Of a stretch of DNA of 7,534 nt, positions 1 to 5,646 are shown in pieces. The stretch's first letter is position 1. The number at the start of each line of letters is the position of its first letter. Made by a program: the position numbers and the translations under genes. The stretch is from contig CAMLSI010000255.1 in assembly GCA_946482585.1 (NCBI GenBank), forward strand, positions 1-7,534. The letters are read 5' to 3'. The notes beneath the pieces are model-generated. The model ran no database searches and had not been told where the DNA came from. It was given only the letters and a program-made list of their open reading frames with translations. Source of the DNA: an uncultured Lysobacteraceae bacterium. GTDB taxonomy: Bacteria; Pseudomonadota; Gammaproteobacteria; Xanthomonadales; Rhodanobacteraceae.

Positions 1-207
1 CTAGCCAGAACTTCACAAGCATTCTCCCCTCCCGTGTCTGCAGAAAGTTGCGCAATGGCAGCAAAACTCTCAGCGAGTGGAGCAAATGATGGGGGGCAGT
101 TAGTGGCTGTCGCAAGGCACTGCAATCGAAACGGTCACCATTCGGTCACGACGATTCCGCGCAACGAGATGATCGGCTATCCAAGTGTCGCAAGCGATTG
201 ATTCGAA
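1..207. other. gene-free flank 3' of tRNA-Phe
   Basis: This stretch lies beyond the 3' end of the tRNA-Phe gene and is visibly less GC-rich than the rest of the window. I see no credible reading frame, no second tRNA and no convincing terminator hairpin with a T-run. An 8-base inverted match exists (accattcg at 137-144 and cgaatggt at 204-211, the latter overlapping the tRNA CCA end), and ggtcac occurs twice at 133-148. Neither is strong enough to call an attachment site. It may be the edge of an island, or simply an intergenic spacer that continues to the left. Confidence 0.4.
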
Positions 208-283
208 TGGTGGCCGGGGACGGAATCGAACCGCCGACACGGGGATTTTCAATCCCCTGCTCTACCAACTGAGCTACCCGGCC
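208..283 (-). tRNA. tRNA-Phe (anticodon GAA)
   Basis: This is a full 76-nt cloverleaf on the minus strand. The acceptor arms GGCCGGG and CCCGGCC pair over 7 bp. The D arm reads GTAGCTCAGTTGGTAGAGC. The anticodon stem GGGGA/TCCCC encloses the loop TTGAAAA with anticodon GAA. The T arm GGCGG/CCGTC carries TTCGATT and contains one G-U pair. The discriminator base is A, and CCA is encoded at 210-208. The anticodon arm and D arm match the well-known bacterial tRNA-Phe pattern. It decodes UUC/UUU in translation. It stands alone, with no neighbouring tRNA visible, and has its own promoter upstream at 333-361. Confidence 0.97.
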
Positions 284-332
284 TGAGGTCTTGCTGCGTG
301 CGACCAGAACAGTCGCAGCGGGAAGGGCGCGT

Positions 333-361
333 ATTAAATCGGCCGGGGCTGGCGGAGTCAA
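333..361 (-). promoter_or_regulatory. sigma70-type promoter of tRNA-Phe
   Basis: Read on the minus strand, this is a -35 TTGACT (361-356), a 17-bp spacer and a -10 TTTAAT (338-333). Both hexamers match the sigma70 consensus at 5 of 6 positions. The discriminator that follows, ACGCGCCC, is GC-rich, as in bacterial stable-RNA promoters under stringent (ppGpp) control. Transcription would start near 326, leaving a leader of about 43 nt for RNase processing before the mature tRNA. The stringent control is inferred from the discriminator only. Confidence 0.8.
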
Positions 362-507
362 GCGCGGATTTCGGTTGCGCAGGAATTGACCAGCGCGGTC
401 GCGGCGCGGGTTGTGCGGAGCGCGCTCGCGTACGTCGGCAAATGCCGGCACGCGGATCGGTTTGCAGCGGACTGTCGGGCACGACGCCGGCCATGACTTC
501 CGGCCCG

Positions 508-536
508 TTGCCTCGTCGATCGGCTTCTACTACAAC
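508..536 (+). promoter_or_regulatory. candidate promoter of the blaI-like/M56 operon
   Basis: TTGCCT (508-513) and TACAAC (531-536) are separated by 17 bp, and each matches the sigma70 hexamer consensus at 4 of 6 positions. The proposed -10 falls inside the perfect operator palindrome at 528-543. Repressor binding there would directly block RNA polymerase, which is the usual arrangement for BlaI/MecI autorepression. The predicted start near 543 leaves a leader of about 24 nt. The hexamers are modest, so the operator position is the better guide. Confidence 0.5.
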
Positions 537-543
537 TGTAGTA
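528..543. promoter_or_regulatory. BlaI/MecI-type operator, perfect palindrome
   Basis: The sequence TACTACAACTGTAGTA is a perfect inverted repeat: 7-bp half-sites TACTACA and TGTAGTA around a 2-bp centre. It contains the TACA-NN-TGTA core known for BlaI, MecI and CopY repressors. It lies 23 bp before the start codon of the BlaI-like gene, over the candidate -10 element. It is the expected binding site for a dimer of the repressor encoded just downstream, giving autorepression of the operon. Confidence 0.85.
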
Positions 544-557
544 CGACAGCTGTAGAG
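542..557. promoter_or_regulatory. second, degenerate BlaI-type operator
   Basis: TACGACAGCTGTAGAG repeats the layout of the operator at 528-543, offset by 14 bp and sharing its last two bases. The half-sites are imperfect: GACA replaces TACA on the left, while TGTAG is kept on the right. The core ACAGCTGT is itself palindromic. It would cover the transcription start and the ribosome-binding region. A lower-affinity second site for cooperative repression is plausible, but it is inferred from sequence alone. Confidence 0.55.
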
Positions 558-566
558 ATCGGCCGC

Positions 567-959
567 ATGACGACGAAAGCGCAGGACGTAGTGCTCAGCG
601 ATCTGCAGATCGCGCTGATGCGGGTGCTCTGGGCGCGCGGGGAGAGCAGTACCGCCGAGGTCGCCGAGGTGCTCGCGCGCGAGCGCGGCATCAAGCACAC
701 GACGGTCGCGACGATGCTCACGCGTCTGGAGAAGCGCGGCGTCGTCGCGCTTCGACGCGACGCGCGGCAGGTCTATTACGTGGCGCGCGTCAGCGAGCCG
801 GAAGTGCGCCGTTCGATGGTGTCGGAACTCCTGGGCAGCCTGTTCGGCGGCGACGCGCGTGCGCTGGTGTCGCATCTCGTCGACGAAGCGGAAATCGCGC
901 CGGGCGATCTCGAGAAGCTGCGCAAGCAGCTCGCACGCGGAGGGCGTGATCATGACTGA
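567..959 (+). CDS. BlaI/MecI-family transcriptional repressor
   Basis: This is a 130-residue winged-helix repressor, close to the usual family length of about 125. Residues 10-75 form the DNA-binding domain, with a recognition-helix region around HTTVATMLTRLEKRG (44-58) and a wing near 62-73. Residues 80-125 form the helical dimerisation part, where LFGGDARALV (92-101) closely resembles the matching stretch of staphylococcal BlaI. By that comparison the proteolytic inactivation site of BlaI (Asn101-Phe102) would fall near His103-Leu104 here. I chose ATG 567 because longer in-frame starts (from 411) would translate through the operator; the ribosome site before 567 is weak (AGAG). The stop overlaps the M56 peptidase start by 8 nt, the classic blaI-blaR1 pairing. 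It probably represses its own operon through 528-557. No beta-lactamase gene is present, so its other targets are unknown. Confidence 0.92.
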   Translation: MTTKAQDVVLSDLQIALMRVLWARGESSTAEVAEVLARERGIKHTTVATMLTRLEKRGVVALRRDARQVYYVARVSEPEVRRSMVSELLGSLFGGDARALVSHLVDEAEIAPGDLEKLRKQLARGGRDHD

Positions 960-3390
960 CGGCATCGCGATCGTCGCGCTGACAGTGCTGGCGCATGCGG
1001 GCGTTTTTCTCGGGCTGGCCTGGTGCGTCGAGCGCCTGGGCTGGGTGCGCCAGGTCGGCGTGCGCGAATACCTCTGGCGCAGCGCGGTGCTCGGCAGCCT
1101 CGCGAGCGCGTCGCTGCAGTTGTTGCTGGCGCCTGCGTCGCTGCCGCTGTATCGCGTCGCGCTGGCGCCGACGATGATGGCGCCGGCCGCCGGAACGACG
1201 GTGCTGCGCGAGACGGCGGACGTGTCGCCGGCTGTCGCGCATGCCGTGTCGCGAACCTCCGCGGAGACGGCCGCGACGCCTGCGGTCGCAGAGCCTGTCG
1301 TTGCAGAGCCTGCGGCGATCGCGAATGAAATCGGATCGTCGCGGACGCGTGCAGCAGCGCCTGTCGTCACATCGCCGGTGCCACAGGCTGAGCCCGTTGC
1401 CGCACCGGGCGCAGCGGTACGCGCGGCATTGCCGTGGCTGCTCGCGCTCTGGGCGCTGGCCGCTGCGATCCTGTGGCTGCGTATCGCGCGCAGCGCCGTG
1501 GCGCTTGCGCGGATGTTGCGCGAGTCCGCGCGCGTCGATGCGGACGAATGGCGCGCGGATTGTGCCGCGCTTGCCGCGCAGTTCCGTCTGGCGCGCGCGC
1601 CGGAGTTGCGGCGCAGTGCCGCGATCGCGAGTCCGCTCGCGACGCCGCGCGGTGTCGTCGTCGTGCCGGACTGGGCGCTCGCGTTGCCGCGCGCGCAGCG
1701 TCGCGCGCTGCTCGCGCACGAACTCGCGCATGTCGCGCGGCGCGATCCGCAATGGCGCGTGCTGCTCGCGCTGTGGCGCGGCCTGCTGTGTCCGTTGCCG
1801 CTCGCGCCGGTCGCGCTCGCGCGTCTCGATGCGCTCGCCGAATGGCAGTGCGATGCGGCGTCGGCGCGCGCGACCGGCGATGCGCGTGCGCTCGCCGCGT
1901 GTCTCGCGCATTGCCTGGAGCGTCGTCTCGATCCCTCATTCCCGGCGCTCGCCGCGGCCATGGCCGCGCCGCGCTCGCCGCTGTTGCAACGTGCCGAGCG
2001 CCTGCTCGAAGGAGTTTCCATGTCTTCCGTTCCGTTGTCCTGGCGCGTTCGCTTCGCGCCGCTCGCGGCCGTCGTCGCGGCCGTGCTGGCCGTGCCGGCG
2101 TTCGTCGCGCCGGTCTCATTCGCCGCCGAGCGCACGTCGGTGCCGGCTCCGCCCGCGGTTCCGGCCACGCCGGCCGTTCCTGCGGTACCCGCGACACCCG
2201 CGAAATCGGCGCGCGGCTGCGGGGACGTCGTCGTCGGCAGTTGCACGTCGATCCACGGCGAGGACGGCGATCTCGACATTACGATCGGCCAGCCCGGGCG
2301 GCTGATGAGCTTTCGCTCGCGCGGCAAAGTGCAATTCAACGAACAGGACGACGGTATCGCTTCGCTGGGGCAGGGCGCGACAGTCGAATGGGAAGAAACC
2401 GTCGATGGCCAGACGCGCCGGATCGAATACACGGGCAGCGGCACGGCGCTGACCACGCGCTACTGGAAGAACGGCAAGGAGCAGCCGCTCGATGCGGATG
2501 CGACGGCGTGGATCGCGCGCATCGTGCCGCAGCTGCTGCGCGAAGCCGCGATCGACGTCGCCGGCCGTGTCGCGCGTCTCGTCGCGCGCGGCGGCAACGA
2601 GGCCGTACTCGCCGAGGTCGCGCAGATCCGTTCCGACTACGCCAGGGGGCGCTACCTCGGCCAGCTGCTGCGCACGCGCAAGCTCGCCGACGGCGAACTC
2701 GATCGCGCCCTGCAGCAGATCGCGAAGGTCGACTCCGACTATGAGAAGCGTCAGGCCCTGTCGGCCGCGCTCGCGAGCCAGCAGCTCGGCACGCCGCAGT
2801 GGCGCACCGTGATCGCGGCGGTCGCCGACATCGGCTCGGACTACGAGCGCGCGGAACTGCTCGTCGATACGGCCAAGCGCGTCGCCAGCGACGACGCCCT
2901 GCGCGGCGCGTGGCTCGAGGCGGCGGCCGGCGTCGGCTCCGACTACGAGCATCGGCGCAGTCTCGAAGCGCTGCTGGCCGTGGCGCGCGGAGACGCCGTG
3001 CTGCTGCAGGTCATCGAGGCCGGCGGCGGTATCGGTTCGGACTATGAACTGCGCGAACTGCTGGGCCATGCCGCGCAGAAAGCGAGCGACCCGAACGCGA
3101 TCGCCGCGCAGTATGCGCAGGCCGCGAAGCGGATCGGTTCGGACTTCGAGCGCCGGGAAGCGCTGATCGCGCTGTTGCGCACGGACAGGCTCGCACGCGA
3201 AGGCGCGCTCGCCGTGCTCGATGCGACCGCCGGCATCGGTTCGGATTTCGAATGCCGCGAAGTGCTGGTCGAAGTGGCGCGGCGCGTATCCGACGACACC
3301 GTCCGCGCGCGCGTGCTGCAGCTCGCGGGCAAGCTGTCCGATTCCGAACGCGAGGAAGTCGAAAACGCGGTCGGCGCCGTGCGCGGCTGA
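952..3390 (+). CDS. M56 (BlaR1-type) membrane metallopeptidase with periplasmic SDYE-repeat sensor region
   Basis: This 812-residue protein is the signal-transducing partner of the adjacent repressor. Likely membrane segments are at 4-25, 42-62, about 159-183 and 368-390. An Ala/Pro/Glu-rich, low-complexity stretch lies between the second and third. The zinc-protease signature HELAH is at 256-260 inside LLAHELAHVARRD, and the third ligand is probably Glu297 in EWQCD, as in M56 enzymes. After the last membrane segment comes a Pro/Ala linker (about 397-420), then a probably beta-rich domain with Cys423 and Cys431, then seven tandem 33-34-residue repeats. No SxxK penicillin-binding sensor domain is apparent, so the ligand is not obviously a beta-lactam. 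The start at ATG 952 has a good ribosome site (GGAGGG at 939-944) and overlaps the repressor gene, suggesting coupled translation. By family knowledge, ligand sensing outside activates the inner-face protease and relieves repression. An internal start at 2020 may yield a second product. Confidence 0.88.
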   Translation: MTDGIAIVALTVLAHAGVFLGLAWCVERLGWVRQVGVREYLWRSAVLGSLASASLQLLLAPASLPLYRVALAPTMMAPAAGTTVLRETADVSPAVAHAVSRTSAETAATPAVAEPVVAEPAAIANEIGSSRTRAAAPVVTSPVPQAEPVAAPGAAVRAALPWLLALWALAAAILWLRIARSAVALARMLRESARVDADEWRADCAALAAQFRLARAPELRRSAAIASPLATPRGVVVVPDWALALPRAQRRALLAHELAHVARRDPQWRVLLALWRGLLCPLPLAPVALARLDALAEWQCDAASARATGDARALAACLAHCLERRLDPSFPALAAAMAAPRSPLLQRAERLLEGVSMSSVPLSWRVRFAPLAAVVAAVLAVPAFVAPVSFAAERTSVPAPPAVPATPAVPAVPATPAKSARGCGDVVVGSCTSIHGEDGDLDITIGQPGRLMSFRSRGKVQFNEQDDGIASLGQGATVEWEETVDGQTRRIEYTGSGTALTTRYWKNGKEQPLDADATAWIARIVPQLLREAAIDVAGRVARLVARGGNEAVLAEVAQIRSDYARGRYLGQLLRTRKLADGELDRALQQIAKVDSDYEKRQALSAALASQQLGTPQWRTVIAAVADIGSDYERAELLVDTAKRVASDDALRGAWLEAAAGVGSDYEHRRSLEALLAVARGDAVLLQVIEAGGGIGSDYELRELLGHAAQKASDPNAIAAQYAQAAKRIGSDFERREALIALLRTDRLAREGALAVLDATAGIGSDFECREVLVEVARRVSDDTVRARVLQLAGKLSDSEREEVENAVGAVRG
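2008..2022 (+). promoter_or_regulatory. strong internal ribosome-binding site and in-frame ATG inside the M56 gene
   Basis: GAAGGAG (2008-2014) followed by TTTCC and ATG (2020-2022) is a near-ideal Shine-Dalgarno arrangement, better than the site before the repressor gene. The ATG is in frame and is codon 357 of the M56 peptidase. Translation from it would give a 456-residue protein whose start (MSSVPLSWRVRF, then a hydrophobic run ending ...VSFAAE) has the basic-hydrophobic-AxA layout of a Sec signal peptide. The product would be a free periplasmic protein carrying the two-cysteine domain and all seven repeats. This is inference: the same residues also serve as the last membrane anchor of the full-length protein, and chance SD sequences occur. 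Confidence 0.4.
2617..3327 (+). repeat. seven tandem 34-residue (I/V)xSD(Y/F)E protein repeats
   Basis: The Ser of the SD(Y/F) motif occurs at residues 561, 595, 629, 663, 696, 730 and 764 of the M56 protein, a period of 34 with one unit of 33. The typical core is I-G-S-D-Y-E-x-R followed by x-x-L-L, then a variable helix-like segment ending in Ala-rich positions. The first unit is the most divergent (IRSDYARGR); units 6 and 7 use SDF. The pattern suggests paired helices stacking into a HEAT/TPR-like solenoid in the periplasm, suited to ligand or protein binding. The DNA copies have diverged, so this is an old protein repeat rather than a recent DNA duplication. Confidence 0.85.
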
Positions 3391-3400
3391 ATCCCATCGC

Positions 3401-3448
3401 CCCGGCGCCCTCGCGGCGCCGGGCTTGCGCGCGCCCGGCTGAATTTTT
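3401..3448 (+). terminator. terminator-like hairpins after the M56 gene
   Basis: Two overlapping GC-rich stems begin 10 nt after the stop codon. The first pairs CCCGGCGCC (3401-3409) with GGCGCCGGG (3415-3423), a 9-bp stem with a 5-nt loop and no adjacent T-run. The second pairs GCCGGGC (3418-3424) with GCCCGGC (3433-3439), a 7-bp stem with an 8-nt loop, followed after TGAA by TTTTT (3444-3448). The second therefore resembles a Rho-independent terminator with a slightly displaced T-run. The stems share 3418-3423 and cannot form together. Confidence 0.55.
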
Positions 3449-3537
3449 CTCGTCGGAATCTGCGATCCTCGCTGCGACCCTGGAGCGCACCTGGACCGTC
3501 CCCATCTCGGAGACGAATCGTTACCGGAGGATTCCCG

Positions 3538-3951
3538 ATGTCGCTACCTTCTTCGTTTGCCGCAGCCGCGTTGCTCGCGCTGGCCGCCGTCGCGCCGGCG
3601 CAGGCCATGACCGACAGCGAGCGCGAACGCCTGGCCGAGTACGAACGCTTCGCCGGCGAACCGGTCAAGGACATGCCGTTCTGGCGCCTGCAGAGTTACG
3701 AAGCGCTCGGCAACGAGGCCGTCGTGGTCTGGACCGGCGTCAACAAGGCCTGGCTCATCAAGGTGCTGCCGCCGTGCACCGACCTGCCCTGGGCCAAGGC
3801 CGTGGGCCTGAGTTCCACCAATCATCGCGTCAGCGCAAAGTTCGACCACGTCGTCGCCGGCAGCGATCGCTGCAATATCGCGTCGATCCAGCCCGTCGAC
3901 GACAAGGCCGTGCGCGCAGCGCGCAAGGAAAAGCGCGAGCGCGGCGACTGA
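3538..3951 (+). CDS. small exported protein, DUF6491-like
   Basis: This is a 137-residue protein of unknown function. Residues 1-23 form a probable Sec signal peptide (hydrophobic Ala/Leu run ending APAQA, cleavage after Ala23), though its n-region has no Lys or Arg. The mature part of about 114 residues has an alternating pattern typical of a small beta-sheet domain: VVVWTGVNKAWLIKVLPPC (62-80), then a LSSTNHRVSAKFD segment, then DRCNIASIQPVD (110-121). Cys80 and Cys112 are its only cysteines and could form a periplasmic disulfide. The order 'tryptophan-threonine strand, CTDLPWA, FD.V, C.I..I.PVD' resembles DUF6491 as I remember it; this needs a profile search. The tail is highly charged (KAVRAARKEKRERGD). 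The start has a strong ribosome site, GGAGG at 3526-3530. It lies between the M56 operon terminator and a monooxygenase gene 82 bp downstream. Confidence 0.8.
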   Translation: MSLPSSFAAAALLALAAVAPAQAMTDSERERLAEYERFAGEPVKDMPFWRLQSYEALGNEAVVVWTGVNKAWLIKVLPPCTDLPWAKAVGLSSTNHRVSAKFDHVVAGSDRCNIASIQPVDDKAVRAARKEKRERGD

Positions 3952-4033
3952 CCTGCGGCGTTTCGTCGCCCGCGTCCGATCGACGCAGTGCGTTTGCTAG
4001 CCTCGCCCGCAAGAGACGGCGGCGGGGCGGCGC

Positions 4034-5287
4034 ATGGACATAGCGATCGTCGGTTACGGCACGGCGGGGCAGGCGGCGGCACGGCTGCTGCACAAGCAGG
4101 GACACAGGCTCGAGGTCTTCGAACGCGCACCGCAGCCGCGGCCGGTCGGCGCCGGCCTGCTGCTGCAGCCGACCGGTCTGGCGGTGCTCGCCGGACTCGG
4201 CTTGCTGGAGGCGGCGTTCGCCTGCGGCGAACCGGTGCACAACCTCTATGGCGAAACCGTCGGCGGCCGCCGCGTCATCGACATGGATTACGCGCGGCTC
4301 GGCGTCGGCTGCGGTCTGGGCATACAGCGCGGCGCGTTGTTCGAGCTGCTGCGCGACGGCCGCGTCGAACCGGCGCTGCGCACCGGTGTTGCCATCGTCG
4401 GCGTCGACGCGCAGCGCGGCGAATTGCGCGACGAGGCCGGCAATCGCCACGGTCCTTACGACCTCGTTCTCGTCTGCGGCGGTGCGGCGAGTGCCTTGCG
4501 GCCGGCCGCGCTGACGCGCCGCGACCGGCCGTATTCCTGGGGCGCGCTCTGGACCCTGTGCGCGGATCCGGGACGCCATTTCCACGGCCGCCTGCTGCAG
4601 CGGTACGACGGCCCGCGCCGCATGGCCGGCCTGCTGCCGGTCGGCGTGCTGCCGGGGCAGCGTGGCGACGAGCGGAAGATCGGTTTCTTCTGGAGCCTGC
4701 CCGCCCGCGAACTCGATGCGGCGCTCGCGCGCGGCGTCGGCGCATGGCGCGACGAGGTCGCGCGCTACTGGCCCGACGTCGCGCCCCTGCTCGACAGCGT
4801 GACCGACGTGCGCCAGCTCATGCCGGCGCTCTACCGCGACGCGATACTGCGGCGCTTCCACGACGGGCGCGTCGCCTGGCTCGGCGATGCCGCGCACGCG
4901 ATGAGCCCTCAGCTCGGGCAGGGCGCGAACATGGCGCTGCTGGATGCCGCCGCGCTCGCGCAGGCGCTCGAGGACGGCGCCGACGTCGCGGCGGCGCTGC
5001 GCCGCTACGATCGCGAGCGACGCGATCACGTCGCGATCTATCAGCTGATCAGTCGCTGGCTCACGCCGTTGTTCCAGTCGGAGCTCGACTGGGCCGGCAC
5101 GTTGCGCGACGCCCTGTTCGATCCGCTCGCGCGTCTTCCGCTGCTGCGCGGCGAAACCCTGAAAGTGCTCGCCGGCGTCAAACGCGGACTGTTCGGCCGC
5201 GTGCCGCTGAATCCGCCGCACGTTGCGCGCGTTGCGGAACACGGCGATGCCGCGGAAACGTGCGGGCAACTGGATCCTGCGCCCTGA
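4034..5287 (+). CDS. FAD-dependent monooxygenase (UbiH/PHBH fold)
   Basis: This 417-residue flavoprotein is of the class A hydroxylase type, which uses NAD(P)H and oxygen to hydroxylate aromatic or polycyclic substrates. The N-terminal Rossmann motif is GYGTAG (7-12), with the ribose-binding acidic residue probably Glu30 in VFER. IQRGALFELL (about 97-106) corresponds to the family's R-x-x-L segment. The second FAD motif is clear: LGDAAHAMSPQLGQGANMAL (283-302), with Gly284-Asp285. The intermediate DG motif is altered: VCGGAASALR has Gly149 where Asp is expected. Length is normal for the family. I chose ATG 4034 because the first beta strand begins at once; the ribosome site is poor. It is transcribed like the preceding small gene but has an 82-bp gap with a possible extended -10 (TGCTAGCCT, 3995-4003). 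The substrate cannot be read from the sequence; geranylgeranyl-reductase-like or halogenase-like roles are less likely but not excluded. Confidence 0.87.
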   Translation: MDIAIVGYGTAGQAAARLLHKQGHRLEVFERAPQPRPVGAGLLLQPTGLAVLAGLGLLEAAFACGEPVHNLYGETVGGRRVIDMDYARLGVGCGLGIQRGALFELLRDGRVEPALRTGVAIVGVDAQRGELRDEAGNRHGPYDLVLVCGGAASALRPAALTRRDRPYSWGALWTLCADPGRHFHGRLLQRYDGPRRMAGLLPVGVLPGQRGDERKIGFFWSLPARELDAALARGVGAWRDEVARYWPDVAPLLDSVTDVRQLMPALYRDAILRRFHDGRVAWLGDAAHAMSPQLGQGANMALLDAAALAQALEDGADVAAALRRYDRERRDHVAIYQLISRWLTPLFQSELDWAGTLRDALFDPLARLPLLRGETLKVLAGVKRGLFGRVPLNPPHVARVAEHGDAAETCGQLDPAP

Positions 5288-5373
5288 GCGGCCGTTCTTC
5301 GGCGCTCGAAAACCTTGGTGTCCCGCGCGGCCAGGCGCGAGTGCCGATCGCCGGCCCGCTTTGCCGAGGCCTT

Positions 5374-5646
5374 TCAGGTTTCCGGCGGCACGTACCCGGC
5401 AGGCGTTGCCGAACCTTCGCCGAAGAAATACTTCTCGACCTCGGCCTGCAGGAACGCGCGATGTTTCGGATCGAGCGGCGACAGGCGGTTTTCGTTGATC
5501 AGCATGGTCTGATGCGCGAGCCACTGGCTCCAGGCTTCTTTGGAGACCGCGTCGTAGATGCGCTTGCCGAGTTCGCCCGGCCACGGCGCGAAAGCGAGTC
5601 CTTCGGCGTCGCGGCCGAGCTTGATGCAATGGACGGTGCGGCTCAT
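5374..5646 (-). CDS. yggX: probable Fe(2+)-trafficking protein YggX
   Basis: This is a 90-residue protein, the standard YggX length (91 in E. coli). It begins [17 protein letters not shown], with the conserved Cys7, and continues with the family blocks [17 protein letters not shown] and [18 protein letters not shown], essentially matching the E. coli protein as I remember it. YggX is a small cytoplasmic protein linked to iron handling, to protection of Fe-S clusters from superoxide, and to MutY activity in enterobacteria. Its ATG overlaps the mutY stop codon by 4 nt (ATGA, 5643-5646), and a ribosome site GGAG (complement of 5653-5656) lies inside the mutY end. It is the last gene of a minus-strand set and converges on the monooxygenase gene across an 86-bp gap. 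No clear shared terminator is visible in that gap. Confidence 0.97.
   Translation of the reverse strand: MSRTVHCIKLGRDAEGLAFAPWPGELGKRIYDAVSKEAWSQWLAHQTMLINENRLSPLDPKHRAFLQAEVEKYFFGEGSATPAGYVPPET

Noticed and set aside
386..414. TTGACC at 386-391 as a plus-strand promoter for the repressor operon
   Set aside because: At a 16-18 bp spacing there is only GC-rich sequence with no -10-like hexamer, and the operator lies well over 100 bp downstream.
411..566. Longer N-terminus for the BlaI-like repressor starting at 411
   Set aside because: The extra 52 codons would cover the operator and candidate promoter and have no counterpart in the family, whose members start just before the winged helix.
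249..2456. 735-codon open frame on the minus strand opposite the repressor and M56 genes
   Set aside because: It reads through the tRNA and opposes clear BlaI and M56 domains. Its product is low-complexity Ala/Arg/Ser, typical of shadow frames in GC-rich DNA.
5288..5373. Shared terminator between the convergent monooxygenase and yggX genes
   Set aside because: Only short 4-bp stems (for example GCCG/CGGC near 5343-5355) are present, and no T-run follows on either strand.
3830..5629. 599-codon open frame on the minus strand opposite the monooxygenase
   Set aside because: It opposes a gene with intact FAD motifs and runs into yggX in another frame. The Arg/Ala-rich product has no recognisable domain.
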